DNA from: Macrosoma leucophasiata
Taxonomy: Eukaryota; Arthropoda; Insecta; Lepidoptera; Hedylidae
NCBI GenBank assembly: GCA_036365455.1
Contig: JAWQUS010000009.1
Location: 6,850,001 to 6,914,000, forward strand
Length of the DNA: 64,000 nt
Reading direction: 5' to 3'
Shown: positions 41,711-52,789 of the stretch, piece after piece
How the letters are laid out: each line of letters starts with the position of its first letter
Numbering within the stretch: the stretch's first letter is position 1
Program-made: the position numbers and the translations under genes
The notes under the pieces: model-generated
The model's database searches: none
The model's input: only the letters and a program-made list of their open reading frames with translations
Told to the model about the DNA's origin: nothing

Positions 41711-43792
41711 TAGTGATGTAACGAATATTCGCATTCGCATTCGCGAATATTAGCATATTTCTTGACATTCGCATTCGCAAAAATTTATGCGAATATTTTG
41801 CGAATATGTACATCCGAAAAAAAAAAAGATGTTAATAACAAAAAGGTAATATAAACAAAGAAATACTAGTTTTTAATAAATTTCTTACAAAATCACATAG
41901 ACAGTTAATTTATCTGACGTTAAATGCTATCCTCCAGGTAAGGATTTCTGAAAACTTTTTTCTGTTTCGCCATCAAACTCCCTGTTAATTTATTATTTCG
42001 AAATAACAGCGTTTTCTTTTTGGTTTCTGTTACTCTTCTTTAATCGCCCCCTATCAGTTTTTTGGAAAAATATTAACCTAAATAAAAATAATAAATAAAA
42101 AATATTAAAAATACATACCTACAGACAATCGACTTTTAATTGATAAGTTCCTATTATCAGGGACTTTATCAGTAAGTGGCGAAACAGGTCCTAAACCTTC
42201 TAATTCACAGTGAGAATTGACAGCAAATAGAGTTATTGATTTTTATTACATTAATTGTAATCAGACTTCACTTTAACACTTGATATTGGTTTGGTAATGT
42301 AAATAATCAACTTTGGATTAGAATTTACGAAACAAAAAATAAGTCATGTTTCATCATCATCATCATTTCAGCCAAAAGACGTCCACTGCTGAACAAAGTC
42401 CTCCCCAAAGATTGCCACAACGAACGGTCCTGGGCCGGCCTTATCCAGAGACCTTTTTCCGAGACCTTTTTTTTTAGACACTGCGGTAAGTCGGACGAGA
42501 AGATATAGTAGCTTCCCGAACGCTGCGCAACCGAGTTGACATCTTTGTCGAAGTTGGACCGACCTAACTGGACCGTTTGTCCCAGGTACACATAATCGGC
42601 AACAACTTCGAGTGTAGTACCCTCGAGCATAAAAGGAGTGGGTGTAACATGGACATTTGACATGATCTTCGTCTTGTCCATATTCATTTTAAGGCCCACT
42701 CGTTGGCAGGCCCTACTGAGGTCATTGAGCATTGTGCTAAAGTCGTCCAGGGTCTCTCATGACAACGATATCATCTGCAAACCGGAGGTGGGAGATGAAC
42801 TCACTGTTAACATTAATGCCGAGTCCTTTCCAGTTCAGAAGCTTGAAGACATCTTCCAATGCAGTGGTAAACAGTTTCGGAGATATAACATCTCTCTGTC
42901 TCACACCTTGCCACCAGTTGGATAGCTTTCGAGTTCTGATCCTGAAACCGGACCGACATGGTGCCGTTTTCATACAAGCTCCTCAGCACCTCGATGTATC
43001 AGTAGTCAACTTGGTACCTATGATGTGACTGAAGCACAACCCAAATCTCAACCGAATCGAAGGCTTTCTCATAGTCCGCGAACGCTAGACATAGGGCTGG
43101 TTATACTCTTCTGTCTTCCGTATAACCTACCGCAGCGTATGAATGTGGTGCCTTTACGGAAAAAATAATGTTCAACAGTATCAAACAAAAACAAATTCTT
43201 ACTCTTCTTCTTTTATACTTTAATCACTCTTTTCATTCATTGTCTACTATTTTGAACTTAAACTATTATATTTTTTCTATTTTCAACCTAGAATAATAAT
43301 AAACAAAAAAGATAACCACTATAAAACATATTTTAGATAAAAACAAAATACACACTTGGAATAATAATTGTCAAAAATATTATTTTCCTAATGTAGTTAA
43401 AGTTCTTACCAAAATCTACTTCCATTAAAGAGAAAATTATCATCTTCTTTTATTGAAGTGAAAATATTAATATCAAACAAGATAATATTGCATTACTCAA
43501 CTTATTTTACCTAGTAGATACGTAAAATAAGTCCATAATATATCACTAGAAACTGATTTACTCATCTTGAATCATGAAACTCACTCTAACCTCAAATTTT
43601 TCATATTTCTGCTGACGATCTTTCGGAAAGTAAACACAACATTAATCGGCGTTGTTCGGATTGGCGTGTGCGGGACTCGCGCGCCGAGTAAGCTGGCAAA
43701 ATAAAGCCATAGACAAATGGCGCGAAATTCGAAAATGAATATTCGCATTCGCATTCGCGAATGTCTAAAGATTGATATTCGTTACATCACTA
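41711..43792. mobile_element. Non-autonomous hAT-like element, 2.08 kb
   Basis: The termini TAGTGATGTAACGAATAT and ATATTCGTTACATCACTA are inverted. They are flanked by perfect 8-bp duplications GTTCACGC at 41703-41710 and 43793-43800. An 8-bp duplication and TAGTG-type ends fit the hAT superfamily. Subterminal ATTCGC arrays are present at both ends (41727-41810 and 43738-43765). No transposase frame is visible. An RTE fragment occupies 42349-43150. Confidence 0.88.
42349..43150 (-). pseudogene. RTE LINE RT remnant inside the hAT element, internally deleted
   Basis: The minus strand starts near a YEKAFDS-like region (DYEKAFDSVEIW, about 43065) and continues with SLYENGTMSVRFQDQ and WWQGVRQRDVISPKLF. 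FADDIVV follows at about 42775, then LSRACQRVGLKMNMDKTKIM and YVYLGQTVQLGRSNFDKDVN. It then jumps from SSDLPQCLKKK straight to a C-terminal RPAQDRSLWQSLGRTL, so the thumb is deleted. It ends at ATGATGATGATGA (42349-42366). It is in several frames. The trinucleotide tail and the near-identical motifs at 27728-28747 identify it as RTE. Confidence 0.8.
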
Positions 43793-43916
43793 GTTCACGC
43801 TAACTTGTATAATAAATACATGAAAATACTGCATTTATGAATACATAAATAATAACACAAATGGCTATATTTTAAGGGTTGTCTAAATCCAACTAGGGTA
43901 CAATCACAGATAGGGA

Positions 43917-44050
43917 TTTTTTATTTATTTTACATCAAAAGTACTCCCGATGTATGATCACGGACGCCTATGAACACTTACAATATTAAGGCAGTTTCCA
44001 ACGCTCTGCCAGCCCCGAAGGCTTCCTTTGACGCCAGTATTGAACAGTTA
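43917..44050 (-). mobile_element. LINE 3' end fragment, same family as 1-1253, diverged
   Basis: The plus strand shows GATCACGGACGCCTATGAAC and CCAACGCTCTGCCAGCCCCG, then TTTGACGCCAGTATTGAA. This is the inverse of 1050-1190. Confidence 0.7.
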
Positions 44051-44149
44051 ATTTTTTTTCTCGTTTCACTTCTATGATTCAAGTATTTTCGTCATAAACC
44101 TGTCCTGGGTCGATGCATTGATACCATTATTACACTTGAAATAATCTAT

Positions 44150-44480
44150 ACTTATAATAAAACTGTAGAAATGTAAATTCTGTACATTAAAAATATTGAA
44201 AAAATAAATACCAGGGGATGATACTAGATCGATACCGAGCCCAAATATGTGATTAGAAAATTTTTTGTCTGTCTGTCTGTTTGTTCAAGCATCACATAAA
44301 AACTACCAGTCCGATTACAATGAAACTTGGTATGATTATAATTTAACCTTTGGCGCACAATACTTTTTATCCCGGAAAAATGTCTGTCTGTATGTGTGTT
44401 TGTGCACGCTAATTTCAGAAACGGCTTATTCGTTTTGCAATTTTCACTAATATATTGGGGTAAGTTTCACTTAACATTTA
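44150..44480 (+). repeat. Lepidopteran dispersed repeat, Helitron-like start
   Basis: TCTATACTTATAATAAAACTG, then TGTCTGTCTGTCTGTTTG, then AACTACCAGTCCGATTACAA. The start resembles family B (44934), but the 3' CTAG end is not found. Confidence 0.5.
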
Positions 44481-44569
44481 GTGTTTGCTTCATGTGAATC
44501 GGTTCAGAAATAAAAAAGTTATGTCAATTTAAAGAATCATATCGAATATTTTAAGCTACTCTGTATCGT

Positions 44570-44690
44570 TCTATCTTTTAGGGGGTTTCGTACCTAAACG
44601 GTAAAAACGGACCCTACGGATTACTAATCCTCCGCTATCTGTCTGTCCGTCCGTCCGTCTGTCTGTCACCAGCCTGTATGTCATTAATAG
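44570..44690 (-). repeat. Inverse of the (GACA)n/GGAACCC repeat tail
   Basis: TAGGGGGTTTCGTACCTAAA and CTGTCTGTCCGTCCGTCCGT are the reverse of the ending at 31268-31438. Confidence 0.55.
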
Positions 44691-44933
44691 TGATAGCTAG
44701 AAAGCTAACATTTTCACAAATTATGTATATCTGTTACCTCTATAAAGACAAAATTTATTACTAAAAATAATAAAATGAAAATGTTAAGAAGTCCAAGGGG
44801 GCATACAATAAAGGTGTTTTTTTTTCGTATATATTTTGCTCCATAATAACGGTAGCAAGAAGACGCTTAAAATGTTTACAGAATTTTTAGGTCTTATGTT
44901 GTATTGTTCCTTTCATAATAATATATCTATATA

Positions 44934-45572
44934 TCTATACTAATAAATAAAATTGGAGTGTCTGTTTGTAATATAAAAATAACCGCTTTATACTAAATGC
45001 ATATGTATGTATACACGGTACATATACCAAAACAACATTTTTTTATAATTTTTGTCTGTCTGTCTGCCTGTCTGCCTGTTTGGCGAGGCAAATCTTGGGA
45101 ACGGCTGGACCGATTTTGACGAGACTTTCACTGGCAGATAGCTGATGTGATAAGGAGTAATTTAGGCTACTCCTCTTTTATCTCCATACATCCATACATA
45201 CATACATAAATAAAATAAAATATTAATAAAAAAATTATATAAATACATACATACCTACATACAAATAAGTAGAATTGGAGTGTATCCGATTTTGACGGGA
45301 CTTCCACGGGAAGGTAGCTGATGTAATAAGGAGTAACTTAGGCTACTTTTATCTCCATACATTCATACATACATACATACCTACTATTACCTACATACAA
45401 ATAAGTAGAATTGGAGTGTATCCGACTTTGACGGGACTTCCACGGGTAGGTAGCTGATGTAATAAGGAGTAACTTAGGCTACTTTTATACTAGCTGCGCC
45501 CACGATTTCGTCCGGGTAGAAACTGAACAATCATATTTTTTCTCACGTGGACGAAGTCGCGGGCACAGCTAG
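44934..45572 (+). mobile_element. Helitron-like family B with internal tandem units
   Basis: It begins TCTATACTAATAAATAAAATT and ends GTCGCGGGCACAGCTAG before T. Related copies are at 62584-62896 (minus) and 63757-63910. Near the end, 45490-45572 is an imperfect inverted repeat (CTAGCTGCGCCCACGA ... GCGGGCACAGCTAG). Inside, a block starting CCTACATACAAATAAGTAGA is repeated at 45254 and 45390 (136-bp period), and CATA microsatellites flank the units. No Rep/helicase gene is present. Confidence 0.65.
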
Positions 45573-45973
45573 TATTGTTAATAAATTACTATATCTTATA
45601 CGTAGTGGTCTTGTGGTAGTTAATCACTAATGTGACTAATTCAAACATGTTTTACTACTCCTTCTCTTTTGGGTACCTAATACAAGTACAAATTTACTTA
45701 TTTTTTAATATAATACCACAAAGGGTTGAGAGCCCTTGAAAAGTCATACATTGTACTCAGTACTTACCAAATACATTTTGAAACGGAGAAAATCCACTCT
45801 GCAAACAAGAATTTAATGCGTGAGTTGAAATCAACACCTGTTAAGTTTACGTTTGCTATCCAAACTGTTTCCGCGCAGAGATATCTAAGCCGCAAGTGTT
45901 GTCTCCATTAACGTAGTGAACACACTGAGACTTGTGATTTTTGGCGCATTCACTTGGCTTTTTCGAACTAGAC
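45573..45973. other. No recognised feature
   Basis: A 61-codon frame at 45726-45911 has no family features and is not called. Confidence 0.4.
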
Positions 45974-46378
45974 CTTTTTTTATGTAAGAAAGGTGGAAAA
46001 CAAGGCTTGCAGCTCACATTTATGTTAAGTGATGACCGCCACCTATAGACATCTACAAAAAAAAACAGAGGTCAAAATGCAGACGCTTTGCCAACCCTGA
46101 GACCGGGCACACCACGGACACTCCGCCAAAATTCCATACAAACGCTTAATTTGATCTCTATTATACAGACATCAATCAGTGACGTGTATTTACACGTGCA
46201 CTTGTGTGCGTAGCACGTAGAAAATCCCAACCGTCGCCCATGAGAGGGGAGGAGGTTGGGTGAGGCGGGAAAATCTGGCGGGACGTGGAAGTGTCCATTC
46301 TATACGTAGTATTATTACATATTCTCTGCCTAAGGTGGCATGTCTCTGTGATAGTTATTACGGGGCCATACAAAACCT
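45974..46378 (-). mobile_element. X repeat, variant, interrupted by Y
   Basis: X sections 45974-46104 and 46329-46378 (GGCATGTCTCTGTGATAGTT) become contiguous X once Y is removed. No clear target duplication was seen. Confidence 0.7.
46108..46328 (-). mobile_element. Y element, 221 bp
   Basis: The minus strand begins CAGAGAATATGTAATAATAC and ends GGCGGAGTGTCCGTGGTGTG. It is exactly the same length as the copy at 47394-47614. The interior contains ACGTGTATTTACACGT, a small palindrome. No coding frame and no obvious inverted termini. Confidence 0.75.
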
Positions 46379-46500
46379 TTTATTAATTTTATAATATTAA
46401 TTATTAAAATAATATTGCTAGAGTTTGTAACCATTAGGCAACAGATTATATTCACTGTAAAAATACTAACATAGGTTGTAAAAAAAATATTACTTTTAAC

Positions 46501-46782
46501 ATTGAAATAAAACTAGTTTTCGGATTTATCTCGCGTATAATTAAAACTAAAATTATTATTTAAAATTGAACCCGACGTTTCGGTCGCTTTTCAGCTTCCG
46601 TGGTCTCGGGCAGACTGAGGTTGAGGAGGAGGAAAAAATATTATGTGCAGCTCCATCTGATCCAGATGGAGCTGCACATAATAATTTTTCAACTGCTGTC
46701 TGACGATTACCACCTCAGTCTGCCCGAGACCACGGAAGCTGAAAAGCGACCGAAACGTCGGGTTCGATTTTAAATAATCATA
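46501..46782. repeat. Large palindrome built from two MITE ends
   Basis: From ATTGAAATAAAACTAGTTTT (left MITE terminus) the sequence reads into CGACGTTTCGGTCGCTTTTC. It then turns round a centre at 46660-46662 and returns as GAAAAGCGACCGAAACGTCG. The central arms 46632-46659 and 46663-46690 pair almost perfectly (core GTGCAGCTCCATCTG). It belongs to the same family as 37271-37491. Confidence 0.8.
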
Positions 46783-46812
46783 CACATTTCAAATAACAAA
46801 TCATAGAATTTG

Positions 46813-46911
46813 TGTAGTGTACGTGTGTGTCGCACGCATTTCCCCTTGCAAAAAATTACAGACTGTTTCTCCGGTCCGCCGCGACCGGTGGGGCGCGTTG
46901 CTCCATGGGTG
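46813..46911 (+). repeat. Z repeat, copy 1
   Basis: TGTAGTGTACGTGTGTGTCG, CACGCATTTCCCC and TTACAGACTGTTT, then CCGGTCCGCCGCGACCGGTG. The inverse copy is at 56052-56177, with an extra 30-nt segment. Class unknown. Confidence 0.6.
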
Positions 46912-47306
46912 TTACTCTCTTAAATTATTTTTTCATTATTTCAAGGAGATTGCGTAGATAATGGTTTCTTTGTAGTCTCTGAATGGGGTTGGTTGGGTAT
47001 GGTACTGAAATGTGTTGCAATGAGTACAATACTTAATTTGATTGAAACCTCCTCGAACGAAATCCAGTAGCAATTGAATGAGAAAGCTTCTGACTATCAA
47101 ATAAAGCACCTTTTTATTTCATAGACCTAAAATTATCAACATAAAATAAAACAGCTTTTAATCAAACTTCTCATCTAAAGTTGTGTTCTTAAGAATTGGG
47201 CCTGAGGGAAGTGATACGCAATTGTTTTTTTATATATTATACTCAAGTTTGTATTATTAAATGCACTTTTTTTTAGAAGAAATCAATGTAGAGTACATGA
47301 TTTTTA
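46912..47306. other. No recognised feature
   Basis: AT-rich, no supported gene. Confidence 0.4.
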
Positions 47307-47806
47307 CTGGTGGTAGATCTCCAGTGACGTGCTCGCGGGCATAGGCACCACCGCATTACCTAATTTACTTGCCGCTAAATGGTAGTGTTCAGCCAGAGAA
47401 TATGTATTAATACTACGTATAGAATGGACATTTCGACGTCCCGCCCGATTTCCCCGCCTAACCCAACCTTCTCCCCTCTTATGGGCGACGTTTGGTATTC
47501 TCTACGAGCTACGCACACAGGTGCACGTGTAAATACACGTCACTGATTGATGTCTGTGTAATAGAGACCAAATTAAACGTTTCAATGGAATTTTGGCGGC
47601 GTATCCACGGTGTGGTTCAGCACTATCGTGTTCCGGTCCGGTGGAAATGTTCTTTCCGGCACAGAGGCATAACACCTTAGGCCTCAGGTGTGGTAACGCA
47701 TCTGTATATTGACCTTGGTCTTCGTGTGGGTATCTATAGGCTGCAGTCGTCACTTAACATCGATGTGAACTGCATGCTTGTTTGCCACTTCCATTATATA
47801 AAAAAA
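47307..47806 (+). mobile_element. X repeat, full length, interrupted by Y
   Basis: Head 47307-47393, tail 47615-47806 with an A run. Y sits between direct copies of GTTCAGC (47387-47393 and 47615-47621), which belong to X. Confidence 0.82.
47394..47614 (+). mobile_element. Y element, 221 bp, with 7-bp target duplication
   Basis: CAGAGAATATGTATTAATAC to GGCGTATCCACGGTGTG. The duplicated X target GTTCAGC fixes both ends and shows that Y is a mobile unit. Confidence 0.85.
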
Positions 47807-48265
47807 ACTTTACACGTAAGTATCTATCATTTAGCTCCTGAGCTAAACATTATCATTGAAATATAACTAAAATAAGTACCAACACTAAAAATAGCAAGTC
47901 TGATGTCTAGTAATCATGTTATTTTACAGTTGACTGACCATCACGGGCAATATATTATATATTATACTAGCTAAGCTGCTGCTCTAGTCCATTATTGATA
48001 TCCAATATACGAAAGGTTTTATTCAGTTGGAGCGGTCGACCATATTTTATACTATTTTTGAAACTTTTTTGTTCAGTCGTTATTGTAATGTCAAAGGTTA
48101 GAGATGGAGTTTTCTCTGAATCTTGATCAGGATTGTTTAAAATCAATATAGGTCTTTCAACAAACAAACCCTGACCTTTGTGTTGCTAACGAAAGAACTT
48201 TGGTATGACGAGAAGTTTACAAATAACTGCAAATGCAATTCAGCAGAAGCATTATTATAAAAAAG
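47807..48265. other. No recognised feature
   Basis: No supported gene or repeat. Confidence 0.4.
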
Positions 48266-48780
48266 AGCCAAGTGCGAGTTGGACTCGCCCAAGAAGGTTT
48301 CCGTAGTAGCAAGTAATATTTATCAAGAATTTTATTTCAAAAACTGTTAAGAATATCCCGTTTTAATTAAATTTCGTTGAAAGTTTTCATTATGAACAAC
48401 AGTACACATTTTTTTTTAATTCTACACCCCCTTGTTTAAAGTAAGAGTGAGAGAGGACACATTTTTTTACCATTTTGACAGTCTTATCTTTCAAACGGTT
48501 GATATTAAAAAAAAAATGGTTGAGAAACCTTCTTGTTTTCATAGATCTATTTAAAACACCAAACACGTACCTATAGGTTTGATGAAAATACCTTTTTTTT
48601 AGTTTCAGATCCAAGTATCCCGCATATTTAAATTTTGTATAAAAATCGTAATACCGTTCATAAAATACATCTACCTACCGAGTTTCATGCAATATTAATA
48701 GTTTCGGAGTAGTGGCTGTGACATATGGACGGACGGACGGATAGACAGTAGTCAGCCAGATAGACATGACGAATCTATAA
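48266..48780 (+). repeat. Lepidopteran dispersed repeat, GAGCCAAGTGCGAG type
   Basis: It starts GAGCCAAGTGCGAGTTGGAC and ends after GGACGGACGGACGGATAGAC. AGTTTCGGAGTAGTGGCTGT before the GGAC run matches the style of 31268-31438. No coding sequence. Confidence 0.55.
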
Positions 48781-49880
48781 TAAGCAAAAGCTAATTTCGT
48801 AAGGTCTTCTCTTTAAGAAAATTTAGTTCATCACAGGATTTGTCACATTTTAAAAGGCAACATAGACGCACAGAGTTACTTGCAACATAGGTAGATAAAT
48901 GAAAATCGGGAAACTACTTACGTATCTATAAAAAGATCGCATTAAAAAAGTTATCTGTCCAATGGCTTACCGTAGCAAAAAAATATAAAAAAGGTTTCGT
49001 TTCCGTCCGGAAAAACCTCAAATGAATACGCATGGGTCAATACTTTACCGATGAGGGTGGTAACCGAATATGACACGACACATAGTTATAACTTATTACT
49101 GGCTCTGTTCAATTTGAACTCAAATTGAGAAGGCAATCTATCATTCTATTCTGGACAATAACTGTCGGATGCGGGTTGCTATTATATCTACGTAGGTATG
49201 GAAATTTTGTTACGGTCTATTTCAGATGGAACTCCCGCAGGAGTTATGCATCTTTTACCCGGTTACATTGTAAAGGTCACTAGGATCAACAGTAACATTG
49301 TCAATTCAACCGAAAAAAAAATCGTTAAGAGCGAGTTGAACAGGGGTTGCAGGGCTCCGTACAAATTGATTGATTTTCTATATTATTTTAATAGGTATCT
49401 TAGACTGTTAGGTTTTCTATAATGTGTAATTTAAGTTTTATTATTAAAATGTTTGACTCCTCCTTCGCCCCTACTTTTTTATCGGAAACCAAGGAAACCA
49501 ACGATTTCCAATAATAAGAAAAGGTGATAGAGAGAGGCAGAATATATTTAAAAATCGATATATTTGCGATTCACACCATAAGACTTTTGTTAAATATTTT
49601 TTATTTTAATTTTAATTATCAGTCACCCACGTTTGAAATTTATTTATTTATTTCCATATTACTTAACTTATGTAAATCATTTAAGTGGTATTTTCAACTC
49701 AATCAACCCAGTAGTTTTGAAATAAATGGGCTGTAACAAACAGAAGCCCGAAGTATACACCTATCATAAGCGATGGTTCATCAATCCCTAGATTGATGAG
49801 ATTCTGTAACATAATATCTTATCTCTTGGGATAAAACAACCACAGGCACTCTTAATTCTATGTCGATTTTTATTGACACA
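48781..49880. other. No recognised feature
   Basis: Frames at 49198-49422 and 49524-49736 show no family features and are AT-driven. Not called. Confidence 0.4.
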
Positions 49881-50118
49881 CTAGTTGACCCGGCAAACTT
49901 CGTATTGCCACAGAATAAAATAATGTGTCAAAGGTTTGATAGATACAGACTATTTGTAAGGGAAAATAAAATTGTGTTTTTTCTATTTCCCTTCAATTGC
50001 TTCATATTTTCTTACCTTTTAAACCTTTCCTGAACTTCCAAAAATCATTCAAAACCAAAATTAGCCAAATTGGTCCAGCCGTTCTCGAGTTTTAGCGAGA
50101 CTAACGAACAGCAATTGA
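49881..50118 (-). mobile_element. Helitron-like family A, full copy
   Basis: The plus strand begins CTAGTTGACCCGGCAAACTT and ends ACGAACAGCAATTGA. Read on the minus strand it runs TCAATTG to CAACTAG between A and T. The ends are the clearest of this family. Confidence 0.65.
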
Positions 50119-50488
50119 TTTTTATATATATAGATACTGTCATATTACATTATAGAGAACAAACAAAATTTCAAAAAGTTAGAGAGCATCGTGCAGGTAT
50201 TGTAACAAATTTCGTTGTCTAGCAAGTAATCTCTAAAAAAACACCTAAGGGTCTTTCTGTTTTTTGGTAATCAATCATGGTTACCTAAAAACATTATCGC
50301 CCTGAGCCTGCAGGTGACATAATAGGAAAAATTATGAAAAATGACAAAAGGTATTTTGGTCAAAAAAATACATTTAAAATTTGAATAGGTTTTTTCGTAA
50401 ATTCATAGCTAGAAATACCGTTCGCAGATTTTTTGCACGTTTACTTAAATAGCATTTTGGTCCATAAAATTGGTTGCTTTTTTATACT
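50119..50488. other. No recognised feature
   Basis: No supported gene. Confidence 0.4.
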
Positions 50489-50630
50489 GGTGGCCTACGC
50501 ATTTTAGATCCGTCATTGATCACAACGGTGGTCCGCATTACCTAATCTACCTGACGTTAAATGGTAATAATCAGAACTATCGTGTACCGGTCAGGCATAA
50601 CGGCATAGGCCTCAGATGAGGCTACGCCTT
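50489..50630 (+). mobile_element. X repeat, diverged and deleted
   Basis: ACTGGTGGCCTACGCATTTT, CCGCATTACCTAATCTACC and TCGTGTACCGGTCAGG. The tail is missing. Confidence 0.6.
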
Positions 50631-51051
50631 TACAGTAAAATTTCTAATTTTATGTATTATAGTATTATCACAGTCTAAAGAAAACGAACATGTTAATTAC
50701 CTACAGTCATCCAACGGACGTGTAATGTCAGAGCAATCGTGCGGGGCGTGCGACGCGGGGGACGGAGGGGGCGGTACCAAGTAGCCCATACGAAAACTGT
50801 CAACTACTTGGTACTGAGCGATAAGGGGTACGAGATTTAAATATTTCCTGGGCTAAGTTTTTGGAAAGAAGATATTGAAGAATTTGAAAATATCTTTACT
50901 GCTAATATTTATATCCCAACAACATTTGTTCAACGACTTGATGATGCCCTAATTTCAATTAACCCTGTATACTACAATACATAACAAAAAGAACTTGTTT
51001 TTTATATGTATGTATATACCTATGTTTGTTTATAGGCTACAGTATTATTAT
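50631..51051. other. Unassigned; hairpin at 50774-50814
   Basis: GTACCAAGTAG and CTACTTGGTAC form an 11-bp stem next to a GC-rich patch (GCGGGGGACGGAGGGGGCG). No identity assigned. Confidence 0.45.
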
Positions 51052-51385
51052 TTTTTTTTAGTGTAATAAATGTGGCAAGCAAGCATGCAGTTCACATTCA
51101 TGTTAAGTGAAGACTGCAGCCTATAGACACCCACACAATGACCAGAGGTCAAAATGCAGATGCGCTGCCACTCCTGAGGCATTAGGTGTTATGCCTCTGT
51201 GCCGGAAATTACAGGGCCGTACATTACCACCTGACCGGAACATGATAATGCTGAACACTACCATTTAGCGGCAATAGGTAATGCGGTGGTGCCTACGCCC
51301 GCGAGCTCCGTCACTGGAGCTCTACCACCAGTAAAAACCGTTAACTGTGTGCTTGTTTGCTACTTCAGGACATTAAAAAAACAAC
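51052..51385 (-). mobile_element. X repeat inserted in an older X copy
   Basis: A full minus X (51052-51337) is flanked by scraps of a plus-strand X. Before it, TTTATAGGCTACAGTATTA (about 51030); after it, TTAACTGTGTGCTTGTTTGC and an A run (51338-51385). Confidence 0.7.
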
Positions 51386-52789
51386 AAACAAACAACAGCG
51401 GAACTACTGGCCGCTACAAGATGGATGGAGCACTCTGCGGTACCAATTAGATCATTGAACGTCGAAGGGCTAAACTAATTGCTTTCAACGTCGACAGCCT
51501 GAAGCTTGAGTTAAGTGTACGGTACACAACAATCTGTATCGACATATTCTTATTTCAAACTGCAGCCTTTTAGCTGAAAACAATAACATTGTTGAATTTA
51601 TTGCACAATTTTTTGTAGCAATAATATTGAGCGTATTAATTTTTTTTTGTTCAAAAAAATGTACAAACAGATATGAAGTAGATTCTAATCTACGTTCTCA
51701 AAATTATTTTGTCTACTGTTACTAACTACCCTTTGGGAGTAAAATATTTTCTATTGCTTACTTCAACAAATCATAAAACATATCAACGTGCATGCCGCGG
51801 CTTCAGCTGGTGTAACTTGATTTCAACAAACATTGCATCAATATTTTCAGTTAAATTTCAAGAATTATTTCATATCTAATTTTCACGTTCGAATGAAATC
51901 CATCGAAGTGATCTGCACTTACAAAGTTTTATAGACAGACATTGTTTCAGATTCATAATGTTTTGTGTATTTACGGATGCAGAAATCGTATGTGAATAAT
52001 ATGATGGACTTAGTAAAATAAACATTATTTATAGCTTATAAAATGAGATTGACTTTAACGCTTAGCCATTTGTTTATATTTTTCTTTTAAATAAACTTGA
52101 ATTTATAATGTGTTTAAAACATTATGTTGGAACAACACTTCGAAATCGAAGAGTTTGAGAGCGTTGATTTTAGCACTTTTTCCACCATCCCCGTAATAAT
52201 GGCCTGCAAATTGGATTCCGTATCGAAAGCCGTGTCGAGATCGTTCTCTGTAATTGAATGGGAGCGTTAAGATGTAGAACTGAATGCTCCAGAGTTTTAT
52301 GTTGATTGATGATGTTTCAAACTCTGATCATTATTATCTAGGGTGACACCTCAGTATAATTGTATTGCTCAAGGAACACCTGGACCGAACTTTAAAATAT
52401 CTATCTAACATATAAATTAAGCCATTGGTTATGGATACAGTTTACGCTTAAACACAATGACGTGCAGTTATGCAGTTAATCTCTACTTTTAAAATATGTA
52501 CCCATACTATGCATAGATACATAAATCTTGTCCCAAGCTTATGCGGTATAACATTAATGTAAGGCACATGATCACCTAGGAGTATTCTATCTAGTACCTA
52601 GTCGTCCGCGTCGTTAACCCATTCGCTATTAGTCTCATTATGTCTCTTATCAGCACATGGTCCTATTTGGCCTCCGGACCTTTGTAGGGGGGACATGGGC
52701 CAACACGTAGAGACTCTTCTTAGACGACTTGGTGTATGGAGTGAGATCTGACACTCCACACTGACCGGCCAATAAAAACAAGCTAGAGG
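51386..52789. other. Long non-repetitive stretch
   Basis: No match to repeats in this window and no supported gene. The stretch 52130-52290 has balanced composition, so it could be host regulatory or intronic sequence. Confidence 0.35.

Noticed and set aside
49198..49736. Two 70-74-codon frames
   Set aside because: AT-driven composition with no support.
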